Origin: Allantophomopsis cytisporea | Lineage: Eukaryota; Ascomycota; Leotiomycetes; Phacidiales; Phacidiaceae | NCBI GenBank assembly: GCA_024752435.1 | Contig: CP103028.1 | Span: forward strand, 1 to 64,000 | Direction of reading: 5' to 3' | DNA: 64,000 bases | Part shown: positions 45,014 to 56,879 of the stretch, piece by piece | Layout of the letters: each line of letters starts with the position of its first letter | Numbering within the stretch: position 1 is the first letter of the stretch | The notes under the pieces: generated by a model | Seen by the model: the letters and a program-made list of their open reading frames with translations, nothing else | The model's database searches: none | What the model was told of the DNA's origin: nothing | Made by a program: the position numbers and the translations under genes

Positions 45014-48000
45014 ATGACGACCGAAAGCCCCTCTTATACTCACTATGCCCAAGTCGGCGCCCATCCCGACTACAGCGATGGCGACGAATTCAAGTCGAAT
45101 CCACACTCGCTGTCGCAAGCAGTACATGCGCGCCGCACAGAGTTCACCCGACCACACAAGATAAAGATCAAGATTGGCACTTGGAACGTGGCCGCTTGTC
45201 CAGGCACCGAGAAAGATCTGGGCGCATGGTTCGTCGATGGGAAAGGAATTGATCAGCGATTAGGAGGCTTGGAGATCTCGGACGCTGTCCGTGAGAATGG
45301 GAACCTGGATAATTTAGAGAGTGTGACCGATCAGGAAGCAAGAAGCTCCAAGAAAGGGCCCACCATTCCGAAAGGTGATGAGCGAACAATCGTTGGAGGA
45401 GCGGACATTGGACTTTATGTGCTGGGGCTGCAGGAGGTTGTCGAGCTTTCTTCCGCATCACAATATATTGGAAAGGTCTACACAGACACCTCGGCGATAG
45501 CAAAATGGAGAGCTGTTATGCAAGCTGCAATACCAAGGGGCTACAAGTTGGTTACTGAACAGCAACAATCAGGGTTGCTGCTTTTCGTCTTTGCTTCTCC
45601 GGATGTATATCCAACTATTAGCTCTGTCAGTACTGTCAGTGTAGGTACAGGCATCATGGGATACCTTGGAAACAAGGGCGCAGTATCGACAAGGCTCGTT
45701 CTCGGGGAGTCTACAAGATTGGTATTTGTAAATGCACATCTGGCTTCTGGAACAGATCAGACGAATCTAGATCGAAGATGTTGGGATGTTGCGCAAATAC
45801 TCAGCAGGACAAAATTCGAACCCATCAGCCGTGCTGGTTTCGGTGATGTTGAGGAAGGGATAGGAGAAGAAGACTTTGCATTTTGGTTCGGGGATCTCAA
45901 CTTCCGCTTAGAAGGTCTACCGGGAGATGATATCCGGAGACTTCTTATGCTTCATACAAAAGGAGAGTATGATGTGGGGTCAAAATCCTCGAGGAAGATT
46001 AACTCGGAATTGGCGGAAGATGATGGTCCCATTATTATTCATTCGATTGATAGCGATGATGAGGAGGATTACGATGATGACTACTCTATGATGGCTCCTA
46101 GCACGAGGTCAACGACGATAGAGAGTCAGCTACCGGATCCAGATGATTTTGTTCAAGATCCACACTCAGATCCCGCATCTCTCCAGGCCACACTTGACTC
46201 ACTTTTGCCACATGATCAATTAAGGCACGTGCAAAAATCGAAGAAGGCATTTCATGATGGTTGGCGAGAAGGCCCTATCACATTCTTACCGACTTATAAA
46301 TATGATGTGGGCACCGTCGGATTATTCGATTCAAGCGAGAAGAAGAGAGCGCCTAGCTGGTGCGATCGGATTTTGTTCCGCACACGGAAGGATAAGCTCG
46401 AATATGATGGAAAGGTGCGAGAAGAGAGGCTAGCCCGACTAAAGGATGAAGAGATGAAAGCCAGAGGGATCGATCAGGCTGCTGCTGATGATGAAGTCTT
46501 GTTTGACTACGATCCCGATGCGGATGGAGAGGATACTGGTGGTTATAACGAAGACTACGATGAGACAGCTGATGATGAAACAAGTCCTGAGATCGTTGTG
46601 ACCAAGGAAGGTTTTGTTGACAAGATTCGTCAAGAAGTCTACACGTCTCATCAACGCGTCTTATCATCCGATCATAAGCCATTGGATGCGGTATTCGAGC
46701 TAGACTACGATGCTGTTGTGCCAGAACTAAAGTCCAAGATACAGCAGGAGGTGGCAAAGGAACTGGATCGCGCAGAAAATGAAGGGCGCCCAGGAATCAC
46801 TGTTGTTATTGATCACTCTCAAGATGGAGAGAATTTGACAACTACTTCACAGAAGTCACCTAAAAATAGTGCCGAAGGTGTTGATTTTGGAGAAGTATCT
46901 TATCTGCGCCGCAAAACTCGCAGCGTTACTATTGCGAACACAGGCCAAGTTCCTGCTACATTTGCTTTTGTAGAGAGGCCAGTTGCCACGGGACAGTGGG
47001 ATCGTGTTTCCCCGCCTTGGTTGACTTTAAGTTTTGAGGGACACGAGCTGGATGAAGATGAACGTGCGCAAAGACAGTTGGAACGCCAAATCACTCTGGA
47101 GCCAGGGGACACCATCAATGCTAACTTGGAAATCTTCGTCGACGATATAAAGGCCGTTCGCGGACTGAATGCTGGAGAAGCTCAACTAGATGATGTGCTT
47201 GTCCTCAGAGTCACAGATGGTCGAGATCACTTCATCCCGATACGTGCAAGATGGCTACAATCATGCTTCGGCAGATCAATCGACGAGCTCATACGCATTC
47301 CCGAAGGAGGTGTTCGGAAGCTTCAATCTCATGAAAATGATGGAATGCTTAATCGAGTGCGGCCAGTATGCTGGTCGGCACCGCGCGAGCTTTTCAAGCT
47401 TACGGAAGCCGTCGAGACACTGGTAGAGAGAACCGTTGCAGAGTGGGCTATGAGCGAGCATAAGCCCGTTGATAATTCCCAAGTTGGATGGCCATTTGAT
47501 CCGAGCAGCTGGATCACATCTCCTGCTGCCCGAGAGGTTCTCAGGCCTCATTTACTTGAAGCTCTTGACTGCGACAAACCTCTTATAGACTCATTTCCTC
47601 CAGAAACACCCGCTCTTGCGCGCCTGGAAATTGTATCTGAAGCTCTGCTGCTGTTCCTTGTCGACTTGCCAGACGGGATTGTACCTGCAGAACTCTGGGC
47701 GAAGCTTGATGCTGGCTTTGTAGGAGTGACTCAGCCTTTGAAGACCGAGGAATTGAGGACTTGGGTTTTGGATGTTCTTTCTACCGAGCCAAACCATAAC
47801 ATTTCCTTAGTGTTCCTCACTTCCACGATCTCTCGTGTGGCAGCAGAACTGGCACCCACCATATCCGCACCAAAGAAATCCCCAACACATATGGCAAGAA
47901 GGAGCATTGACATTAGACGGTCTCTCAGCCTGAGGAGTAGGACCTCGCCCATCATTCCTGACGAAATGATTTTGAGAAGGGAGGCTGTGAACGCTAAATT

Positions 48001-48118
48001 TGCCGCAGTCTTCGCTCCCAAGGTTTTCAGGGCCAAGGACTCAGGAAAGAGGGTGGAGGATAGGTGGAGGGAGATCCTCGCGTGCTTCTTGGTGGGCAGT
48101 GAGGAAAATAGCAGATAA
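45014..48118 (+). CDS. OCRL-type inositol polyphosphate 5-phosphatase with ASH and RhoGAP-like domains
   Basis: Uninterrupted 1034-residue frame. The 5-phosphatase domain (about 50-560) shows 'IKIGTWNVAACPG', 'LYVLGLQEVVEL', 'GYLGNKGAVSTRL', 'FVNAHLASG', 'FAFWFGDLNFRLE', then 'ITFLPTYKYD' and 'RAPSWCDRILFR'. The catalytic end is 'SSDHKPLDAVFEL'. Two acidic low-complexity inserts (about 335-370 and 490-530) interrupt it. An ASH (Ig-like) domain follows (about 630-755). A helical C-terminal region, 'GVRKLQ...PRELFKLTEAVETLVERT' and 'LEIVSEALLLFLVDLPDGIVPAELW', is a RhoGAP-like domain without an obvious catalytic Arg finger. This order is that of OCRL/INPP5B and fungal relatives that hydrolyse PI(4,5)P2 on endomembranes. 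Confidence 0.9.
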   Translation: MTTESPSYTHYAQVGAHPDYSDGDEFKSNPHSLSQAVHARRTEFTRPHKIKIKIGTWNVAACPGTEKDLGAWFVDGKGIDQRLGGLEISDAVRENGNLDNLESVTDQEARSSKKGPTIPKGDERTIVGGADIGLYVLGLQEVVELSSASQYIGKVYTDTSAIAKWRAVMQAAIPRGYKLVTEQQQSGLLLFVFASPDVYPTISSVSTVSVGTGIMGYLGNKGAVSTRLVLGESTRLVFVNAHLASGTDQTNLDRRCWDVAQILSRTKFEPISRAGFGDVEEGIGEEDFAFWFGDLNFRLEGLPGDDIRRLLMLHTKGEYDVGSKSSRKINSELAEDDGPIIIHSIDSDDEEDYDDDYSMMAPSTRSTTIESQLPDPDDFVQDPHSDPASLQATLDSLLPHDQLRHVQKSKKAFHDGWREGPITFLPTYKYDVGTVGLFDSSEKKRAPSWCDRILFRTRKDKLEYDGKVREERLARLKDEEMKARGIDQAAADDEVLFDYDPDADGEDTGGYNEDYDETADDETSPEIVVTKEGFVDKIRQEVYTSHQRVLSSDHKPLDAVFELDYDAVVPELKSKIQQEVAKELDRAENEGRPGITVVIDHSQDGENLTTTSQKSPKNSAEGVDFGEVSYLRRKTRSVTIANTGQVPATFAFVERPVATGQWDRVSPPWLTLSFEGHELDEDERAQRQLERQITLEPGDTINANLEIFVDDIKAVRGLNAGEAQLDDVLVLRVTDGRDHFIPIRARWLQSCFGRSIDELIRIPEGGVRKLQSHENDGMLNRVRPVCWSAPRELFKLTEAVETLVERTVAEWAMSEHKPVDNSQVGWPFDPSSWITSPAAREVLRPHLLEALDCDKPLIDSFPPETPALARLEIVSEALLLFLVDLPDGIVPAELWAKLDAGFVGVTQPLKTEELRTWVLDVLSTEPNHNISLVFLTSTISRVAAELAPTISAPKKSPTHMARRSIDIRRSLSLRSRTSPIIPDEMILRREAVNAKFAAVFAPKVFRAKDSGKRVEDRWREILACFLVGSEENSR

Positions 48119-48868
48119 TCTATGGGATGTTGTGTGACTAAAATCCGCATTGAGATTTGGATAATGATAATACGATGATAAATAATTTGCTTTTGCTTGA
48201 AGAGTGGTAATTCCGAGCTCTAGACACCCTTGGACCTTGCTCGCCGCATATGGTAACCTGGGTTCTTCGACCGAGATCGAGAGAAAAAGAAGGAAAGAAG
48301 GAAAGAAGGTAATTGAAACGAACTGCAATGTCGAGACGTTTACACCTTTTGCCGACCGTTGCTCTTCCTCAACTAGCCCAATTTTTTTACGTACCGGCAA
48401 TTTTTTCCTAATCCAGAAAACCACGTCGATGGAATTTGGAAGGTCGTCTATTACTACTCCACTGAGCATCATTGCAGCACACACCTTTTTCTTCATTATA
48501 TAATATAAACGTGATTTTATCCAATTGCGCTATTTCTTTCCTCAATTTGCCATGCTGCAACCTGGTTAAAGCAATTGGAGAGAAAAAGAAAAGGTTTGGT
48601 TTTTTTTAATTTTTTTTCTCAGGAAGTTTCCGCCGACTTTTAGCTGAGCTCAGTTGCATGTTGTCCTTGATGTGCCGCTTGCAGATATCAAGATAGTCTC
48701 GACCATCAGAACATCTCATTCTGATAGACTCTTCTTCTGTGATGTCTTAATCTCTACAAATTTTGGTACAGTTAGGTTGGGGAGGTGAACGGAACTCGTA
48801 TGAGTGTACAATTACAGTTAAAGAAGCTCCTGTCTCGTTTTTAGTTGCATTCCACACCCATATACACG
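48119..48868. other. intergenic, nothing recognised
   Basis: Holds the 3' flank of the 5-phosphatase gene and the promoter of the next gene, with poly-T/poly-A runs near 48600. Confidence 0.5.
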
Positions 48869-50288
48869 ATGATCAACAATAATATCCCTAGTATAAATGG
48901 TACTGTGGTGCAGACGGGTCCGACCAGGCACAATACACACCGCTTGCCGCTTATTGTGATCACTATTATATCTACTCTTCTTGGAAGTGAGTCAACAGTA
49001 GCAATTTAAGGGATTAATAGCTGACCTACCCAGCGTCTACGGTTTTTGCTAGATTTTGGGTAAGGACTTTTGTGAATAAAAAAAGAGGCTATGATGACTA
49101 CACTATGTACGTCGCATGGTGAGTTCACCTCTTGGAGGCTTGATGTATTTTTGACATATTCAGGGCCTTTTCAATTGGATTCACTGCATGCATGGCTCTT
49201 GGTATAAAAAACGGAGTTGGTAAATTCAATGCGGAGATATCTGCCGAGCAGATCCACCAGATTGTCCTTGTGAGTTTCTAAATTGTCTCCAGGAGAAATT
49301 TATATGATAATAGCGTACTAACTGATATCATCTCAGGACGATTTCTTTCTCGAGATTGTATACTACATTGCACTCCACCTCATCAAGGTTTCTATTCTGA
49401 TATTCTATCTACGCTTATGTATTGAACCTTAAGTTTGGTATCATCAAGAGTCTTGCTAACAATTGCCAAGCTGCAAAAATTCGAAATACGCTTTTCTATT
49501 TATCTGCTACCTTGATAGTGGCGCTCACCGCCCAATTCATATCGACAATTATTCTTTCATTCCTACAATGTCGTCCCGAATTTCATTTATGGCATACGCC
49601 TGTTGTAGGGAAGTGCATAAAATCGTTGCCTTACTACTTTGAGAACTGCGTCTTCGGCATCGTAGCAGACGTGGCTATCATCGCTCTTCCCATCAATCTT
49701 CTAATCAACAGCGCCACCAACATGAACAAACGAACCAAGATGGGCCTTATTGGTGTGTTCATTGCTGGTATACTCTCCACAATCTGCTCTTGCGCCCGGG
49801 TGTATTGTCTGGCCGTCTATGCGCGTCAACCAGAGGCCTTTTACAATGCCGCGACTATAGCCTCATGGTCAGCCATGGAGATAAACCTTGGTATCGTCGG
49901 AGCTTGTGGTCCTAGTCTCCATCAGTTGCTTGGACACGTGAGAGCCAAGATCGTCTCAAGTCGAAAGAGTAGCGTCGCTCCATTGAATATGGGATCGTCG
50001 GGCAGGAAAATAGTCGAACAAAAAAAAGCGGTCAGCGACTCTAAAGAAACAACAAGAAAAGGAGGAACAAAGAAAGACTTGAGGCTTGATCCTAGAAGCA
50101 CAGTGGCCAAGACGTTCTGTGGCAGAGGCAGTATACCGGATGTGGAGATAAACGCTTCAACTGTGGAAAGTGACAGAATCACTGTCAGTACCCTTGTTTT
50201 AGTTAGCAATCCGGAAAATTCGAGATATGAAACAGAGTGGCATGATGACCAGAGCCGTGGTGTCCACCCAGTACAGGATATGGTCTGA
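48869..50288 (+). CDS. fungal rhodopsin-like 7TM membrane protein
   Basis: Join(48869-48986, 49034-49118, 49164-49269, 49337-49418, 49471-50288), 402 residues; introns 47, 45, 67 and 52 bp, all in frame. The start codon gives MINNNIPSINGT, an extracellular N-terminus with possible N-glycosylation, then helix 1 (LPLIVITIISTLLGTSTVFAR). 'GYDDYTMYVAW' holds the family's conserved DD. It continues with 'EIVYYIALHLIKVSILIFYLRL', 'YLSATLIVALTAQFISTIIL', the Cys-containing loop 'CRPEFHLWHTPVVGKCI', 'IVADVAIIALPINLL' and 'MGLIGVFIAGILSTICSCARVYCL', and then a 130-residue charged tail. It belongs to the rhodopsin-like (Pth11-related) family. The last intron uses an AAG acceptor, the weakest splice call. 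Ligand unknown. Confidence 0.85.
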
Positions 50289-51161
50289 GAGAAATCATTT
50301 CGATAGCTATGTAATGTGCATTCTTAGATTTTTACATTTTCAACTACAGTTGACTGAACTCACAACAAACCTATAGTAAATAGATGGCTGTGGTTGTTCA
50401 AAAGAGTATGCTGCACAATATACATTTGTCCGTTGATATATCAAATATGCAAATGGGTATGTACAATTCAATTGGAACAGCATAATATTGTCACTTCAAG
50501 TTCGATATGGTGGTTGATTCCCGCACATGCCGTGCTTGAATATTCTAGGACAGTGTTGGTGTTAGGGCGGATGAATCAATCCAGCATTGTGGATTTTCCC
50601 CGCAAGCTATCATGTCTTGGTCTTTCTCATCGTACATATAATCCCCTGTATAGAAAAACAAATATGTGATCCTATACTTAACTACCTTCCGATGCAGTAG
50701 ATCAGGAAGTGCACCGTTCAACTAGACTCGATAACTTTTGACGGCAAGGCAGCAATGCCAATCAGACTCATCCATCACCTCCGTCGGGACTTTAAAGGAA
50801 TTGATATAAGTGTTCCATGCTCTCAATCGACCGGTTTTATGACTCTGAATGTCCCATGACAAGGTCTAAGGGAGCAACGGCGATAGTAAGTAGGCTCTGG
50901 GACGTCGGAAGTGCATTTAGAGGCTGTGACTGCCTACACTAGCAGCCCACGGGCCCCTTGATGCCTAGGCACGGACCCCAATATGGCAGCCCAGGTCCCG
51001 ATGTCCAATATCATGAAATTATAGAGTAAGCAAATATAAGAATGCATCTTTTTCTCTTCATTTCTGTACTTCAAAAACAATCATCACACCCAACATTCTC
51101 TACTCCTTACCAGTTAAATACTTGGTTATCTCGAATTCAAAAATCACCTCAAATGTTAACT
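50289..51161. other. intergenic, promoter of the metallopeptidase gene
   Basis: No gene recognised. An AT-rich segment with TATAAG-like words at about 51025-51040 probably belongs to the promoter of the following gene. Confidence 0.5.
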
Positions 51162-53495
51162 ATGGCTCCAAGCTATCCTACAAGAACAAGGTCGAGGACT
51201 CGTGTAGAAAACATCACGGATGGCGAGACGGTATATCAACGCTGCATTGTCCTTAGCGGTCGAGTCTCAAGTGATAGTTCGGATGGTAACTACGTCTCTA
51301 TTACCACCAGGGACTCTGCAGGTATAGAGAATTTCCCGGTACAAACATGGCCTACTTCTGAGGGACGCTTCAAGGCACTGGTAATTCTGTCTCCTGGTGA
51401 GAATTTCGTTCGAGTGGAACAGATACTCAACGGCACTGTGCTAGCAGAGGATGAATATCAGCTGTACTATACACCCCTTCTTCAAACGCCGCCTCTTCAC
51501 CTGGCAATTATGGTAGCAAAAGACTCACCTCTTCTCATCGACTGCCCCCCTAATAAGAGAGCCGGCATATCATCCGCTCATTCTAGCCTTGATGCTGCAA
51601 TTGCCAAGTTTAGAATGACAGCATACATGTGGCAAGCCCTCACGGCCGAAGACATGCATGCCAAAGGACTTGGTCGTCGTTCGTTCCGTATTGAGGAGGA
51701 ATGGACAAACGACACTCTGAGCCAGGACTTCTTACGAGCAATGCATGAGCCGTTCAATACTGGTATGAGATCAACTGCCAAGATCCATATCATTCGCTCA
51801 GAGAAGACGGTTGCGGAATTGCGAGATGCTCAGATCGCCCAGCAAAACCCGCTGGCACGAAGGAAGGAGGACCTCTTTAACTACTTTCTGGAGGCTTTGA
51901 AAGCGTATGGTGGTCCTTTCACCTCATCTGCACGCCCAGTTGTGGCAGGTCTTGTCTTGGACTCGACATACTCTTCTCAACAGAACATGATTCTTGCACA
52001 TGCTGCTCTTGGGTGCTCCAACCCTACTGGAATCTCACTTGGAATGTTCGGAAGCCATTTGACCTACAGCTGGCCACGTTTTCTAGAAGAAATTCCAGCT
52101 GCTCTCCTCGATACTACAATACCAGGTGATAGTGTTGGCAATGACAATGGCGAATGTGGGACTGCATGGGAGGCTTGTTCTGTCGGGCAAGGTGCCTTCC
52201 TTCATGAGGTTGGACATGCTTTTGGAGCTCCTCATACTACAGGAATTATGGCTCGAGGATACTCTCAGCATTGGCCAAGAAATTTTCTCGCTCGTACTGC
52301 ATACTGCAGTCACACAAAAAGCGAAGGCCTTGCTGTGAATGCGGAAACCGAGAATGAAGCTCGCTGGGATCTCAGCGATGCTTTGTCCTTCAAACACCTA
52401 CCACATTTCAAGTTGCCAACTGACCCAGTCATCGATGGCGCATCTCTCACTATAGCTCCAAGTGTGACACTAGTTCTTGATGACGATGAAGAAGATTTCT
52501 CAAGAATCCATATCAAGTGTCCCACTGGCATTGTTCGCATCCGCTTCCAAGATGTTGATGAATCAGAACCTTCTGTCGCAAACCCAACTGCCAGCCTCAA
52601 ACTTACTTCTGCTGAGTTAGAAGCACGCTTTGATCGTACAAAGCCCCTGAAACTATGTGTTCTTGGAGGCAATGGTCTGGAAAAAGTTGTCGGAAACGTC
52701 TGGAAGCTCTTTTCTAATGCAACATTTATACGTGTTCCAGGACACCCAATCACGCTCCAAAAGCGTTCCATCACAAACCGACATATTGAAAAAAGCACAG
52801 ACGACAAGCGCCAATACTGGGAGTGGACTGTTCTGCTCAATGAGAGGGGTAAGGATGGCACTATTGTTCGTGCATCAGAGATCGATGCCCGAGTAGGCTG
52901 CATTCTTGATGGTGCAGTTGTGCATTATGTTGATGGTCACAATACACCCTGTGGGCCACGCTGGAATCGTTCTGGGGCTCATCATCACTTTGGAGGAGGA
53001 AATAGTCAACGATTCAGAATTCCTGAAGGCGTCGATATTATAAAGGTCGAAGTCGCTAATGCTGAAAGAGGCTGGGGCGGAGATCTTTCTGGCCTTATGT
53101 TCCATATGTCAGACGGTTCAGCCAGGGGATATCTGAATGGACAGCAAGGTTGTCCTTCTCTAGAGGCAGACAAAGACTCGAAAATCATCGGCTTCTATGG
53201 AAAGAGTGACTATGGACGCTGTTTTGATGGAATTGCCGAATTTGGAATCATTACAGCTCCAAAAGATGTGGTTCTACCAGACGTGGTCTATGACATGTCT
53301 GAATTGCAGAACACTGATGGTGGTCTGGGACCGGTAGGCTTACATTCATGATATATTTTGTGTAGTACTAATGTTTTGCAGAGGCCTCCTAAACATGGAC
53401 ACAGCCAGTATCAACAAGACGACGATGGTGAAGATTCTGAAGATAGCTCAGATCATGAGTCGGATGATGATTCAGACAGTATGGATGAGTCTTGA
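51162..53495 (+). CDS. zinc metallopeptidase with C-terminal jacalin-like lectin domain
   Basis: Join(51162-53333, 53382-53495), 761 residues. The open frame extends up to 51042, but a TATAAG-like sequence sits just before 51042 and the ATG at 51162 has the best start context (A at -3, G at +4). The gluzincin/metzincin-like motif HEVGHAFGAPH (about 348-358) has three zinc His and the catalytic Glu. It sits in a fungal putative metallopeptidase domain like yeast YIL108W. The C-terminal part has beta strands typical of jacalin-like lectins: 'VDGHNTPCGPRWNRSGAHHHFGGG', 'FRIPEGVDIIKVEVANAERGWGGDLSGLMF', 'KIIGFYGKS..GRCFDGIAEFGII'. The 48-bp intron adds an acidic Ser/Asp-rich tail. There is no signal peptide from this start, so a cytosolic protein is likely. 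Confidence 0.85.
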
Positions 53496-53872
53496 AAGTC
53501 TAAGTCGAGAGGACTGGGCTGTTTTGGGAGGTATTTTTGTCTGGATGTTTGGACAGTTTATATCATGTATTCTTTCTTAATATCTTAGTGTAAGCGTTTG
53601 GTTGAGGATTGCGCAGACAAGCTCTTCAGGGAAACTCTTTCGTTGAGTCTCAATAGACGGTTTTATTTCACTACTGTGTAGCTTGACACATCCCTGCGAA
53701 ACAAACCAATAATCATTTTCATATACAAACTCGTACATAGCCGAATCATCACTTTAGGCAGCAAGGCTGATCGATCCATCGATAAGTTACACTCTAACTA
53801 CTGAACCAGTCCCTTCTGACGATTCTTTTGTTTCATATTCTACAAGACTCTCTTCTGGGAAATATACCAACG

Positions 53873-56179
53873 ATGGCCGAAATGCTTGGAACTGTTGCTA
53901 GTGGTGCTGGCATATTCGCCCTCGCAGTACAGCTCGGTGATAGTATCAAGAAGCTAAACGAGTTTTGGGACAACTATAAGGACGCTCCAGCGGATATGCG
54001 AAGAACGACCGAAGAACTTGAGATCTTGAAGCTCGTCATTGAGGACATCTCAGAAAACTACAACAATCAGCAGTGCCTGTCTAACCAAACGAAGAATATT
54101 GTTGAAAAGGCTATTCGATACTGCGAGGCTGGGGCCAAGAATCTCAAGGCATTTGTGGAGGACTTTGAGAAAGCTTCGATGGTTGGCAAGAAGAGGGCAG
54201 CTTTACGGGCCGCCTACAAGAAGGGGGAGCTAGATAAGTTCCAAGGCCGGTTAGAAGGGGCTAAGTTGAGCCTCATGCTGGCACAACAATGCTACTACAA
54301 GTTAGTAGATTTGCTAAATTCCTCTAGTAGAGCACTGGTCTAATTATTAACAGAGCTATTCAGCCTCAATATCATGCGAAGCAGGATCAAATTCTGGAAA
54401 GAATCGATGTAACACTTCAAGCTATCATCTCAGACAACCATAGCAAGCAGAGCAAGTCGAGGACCTTTCCCGATTGCATAACGACTCAGAAAAGCGCTCG
54501 AATTCCCCAGACCTTAATAGACCAAGTTTCTTTAAACCATCGCGAAGTTGATGTTCGAGGACACCAAACTATGGACAACTCAAGGTCTCTTGAAATGAAG
54601 ACCGAACGAAAATCAAGTGGCGGCCTTGTAAACCAATTTGCAAGGGCCTTCTTGGGAGCTGTATGGTATCAAACAACGATAACCCGGCGGAAAGTCTACA
54701 CGTCCGATAAGGACATGTTTTCTTCTAACAAAGAGGAATTAAGGATAGGTCTTCAGCTACCTACCTGGTTCTTTTCAAGGCAGTACGACATTCAAGTTCA
54801 GAAATCACAACGAGGTTGGGACTATAGACTTCGTTGTTGCAACATTGTGCCGAAAATTGCGCCTGTATTTCAATATTGTGTAGATGGTAATGTAGATGGG
54901 CTTAGAACTCTTTTTGAATCAGGCTATGCATCTCCGCACGATGTAGACGTTGATGGCATAACAGCTCTCCATGCAGGTATAAGTTACTTGCATATCGGCC
55001 GTAGCTAACATTATCTAGTACGCTGCAAGCGCACTTCAAGCTGATGTTTGCAAATTGCTCATTGCTTACGAGGCCGATGTTCATGCTGCTACATGTCCAA
55101 CACGACATGTTTTTCAAAAAGTAAAGCGATCGGGCTTACATGAAGATGATGATATGTGCCAAGACCACTTCGGTCTCGGATACGAAAATGCAAGGTATAT
55201 AAGATAGATTCTGGACAACAAGATACGCTACTGACTATGAATTAGCACTCCACTCTCACGTATTATTGGATTTGGTAACTTTCATTGCGCACATGGGTAT
55301 AGCTCAAGCTTCGAGGAAACAGTACGTGTACTTGTAGAGGACGGGGGATATGACCTCTCAACTCCAGTGGGTATTGAAGGACGAAGCTCTGCTCAAAATT
55401 ACCTTGGACCAACAGCTTTTTTCAAATGGCTCGAGCAACAATCAATAATCCCAATATTCGATCTTGATCATGATTTTGAAAGAAGCATGGAGGTAATTAT
55501 GGAAGTAACGTGTTCGACCTGGCAAAACACTCCTGAGTTACTGCAAGCAATGCTTCCGAATAAACCTTTGGACCCAAAGGTTTTATCGTATCGGGATGAG
55601 AGCGACCGTACTTTCTTAAAGAGAATTAGTTACATGTGGTGGGTCGCCGAAATTGAGAGGGATTTTGTGGAAGCCGAGGGTCTCAGGCAGTTGATCAAAG
55701 ATCTTATTAACGCTGGGGCTGACTTGCACACAATTCATATCAGCCAAAACCGGTCCACGGGGCAATTCACTAGCCGCAGCTTATTGATAAGCTTGATGAA
55801 CGAAGGTTTTTGGAATACTGGACGCGAGAATCACCATATAAAAGGGTTAGTTCGATCTTGGCTGCATCTTCTTTTGGAATGTGGAATTTCTCTCACGTCA
55901 TTCTGGGAAGCCGAATTCGAGTTTTACAACAACGATGAAGTTTCGTGGACATTAGGTGATGGATGGATTGAATACTTCGAAATGGGTCCGCTGTACGAAT
56001 ACAACGTGCAGATTCTAACCATCCTTTATGGTGATAGGGCAGAGGATTTTGACATCGTTTTTGAAGATACATATATTACCGACAACTTTTTAGCACTGTT
56101 CTGGGAATTCACCGAGAGAGAGGAAGAACAAGAAGACGACCTGCAGCTGAGGATGCCTGGGAGTTGGGATGATTTTTAG
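53873..56179 (+). CDS. STAND-type N-terminal domain / ankyrin protein
   Basis: Join(53873-54300, 54354-54972, 55019-55194, 55246-56179), 718 residues. The N-terminus 'MLGTVASGAGIFALAVQLGDSIKKLNEFW..YKDAPADMRRTTEELEILKLVIEDI' is the helical domain placed in front of fungal NACHT/STAND receptors and many ankyrin proteins. No Walker A or NACHT motif follows. Instead there are a basic linker, a hydrophobic-aromatic central part and ankyrin-like units ('DVDGITALHYAASALQADVCKLLIAYEADVH', 'STPLSRIIGFGN', 'GLRQLIKDLINAGADLHTI'). The second intron (54973-55018) fits only if it begins with GC rather than GT, since the GT two bases on breaks the frame. Related proteins function in nonself recognition, but that is not shown here. 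The C-terminus is acidic. Confidence 0.75.
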
Positions 56180-56879
56180 CAACGAGTTGACGGGATTTAT
56201 TCATGTATTTTTCTATAACGTTGGCGCACATTATACAACAAGAACGAGAATACCCCTAACTGTGCTGTGAGGTATTTGGCATGAACTACTGCTCTTGTTG
56301 ATTGAAGAATGGTTTTCTATTAAAGTATTTCAGTAGCCTGGCTCTATAACCTCCGAAATAATATGTTTACTTTATTAACATGGGTCAAATTCAAAGTAAG
56401 CAGCCAAGTTCAACAAATTTTCTGGAGGGGAAAGTGGCGAGTCCAACATGACTTTAAGGACTTCGAAGATTTTAAACTGACGTGCGAGAGACTTACGAGC
56501 CAACGAGGTGATTGTTAATGTCTGGAACAAAAAGCAATACGTATACATGATAAACAGTTTCCATAGATTTCTATCTCTTCTATAATTGTACCTCTTTTCT
56601 ATATATTTATGAGATAGTGACGGTCCAACTTATTCAATACATAATTGATAAGTAATACATCAAGTTGAAGGAATAAGATCGGAAATTTGACGCAGATGCA
56701 ACTTGAAAATCTGACTTGTCATTATCGGCTTACCATCAATGTCTGTACCATCTCTACTCGGGTTCTCTTAACAAAGGTTTTGAAAGTCAAGGACTTATCA
56801 TATTGACTTGCGAGTTCTAATGTCGTAATTCTAGATCCCAATGCTAACGGTCTCCATTATCTCGTTATAACTGTATCAG
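56180..56879. other. intergenic, nothing recognised
   Basis: 3' flank of the STAND/ankyrin gene and AT-rich DNA; no frame with a motif. Confidence 0.5.

Noticed and set aside
46353..46757. Antisense frames inside the 5-phosphatase gene
   Set aside because: They mirror the low-complexity acidic inserts of the sense protein and contain no domain.
51042..51161. Upstream in-frame start of the metallopeptidase
   Set aside because: A TATAAG-like sequence sits immediately before it and the 40 extra residues look like leader; the ATG at 51162 has a better start context. Not excluded.
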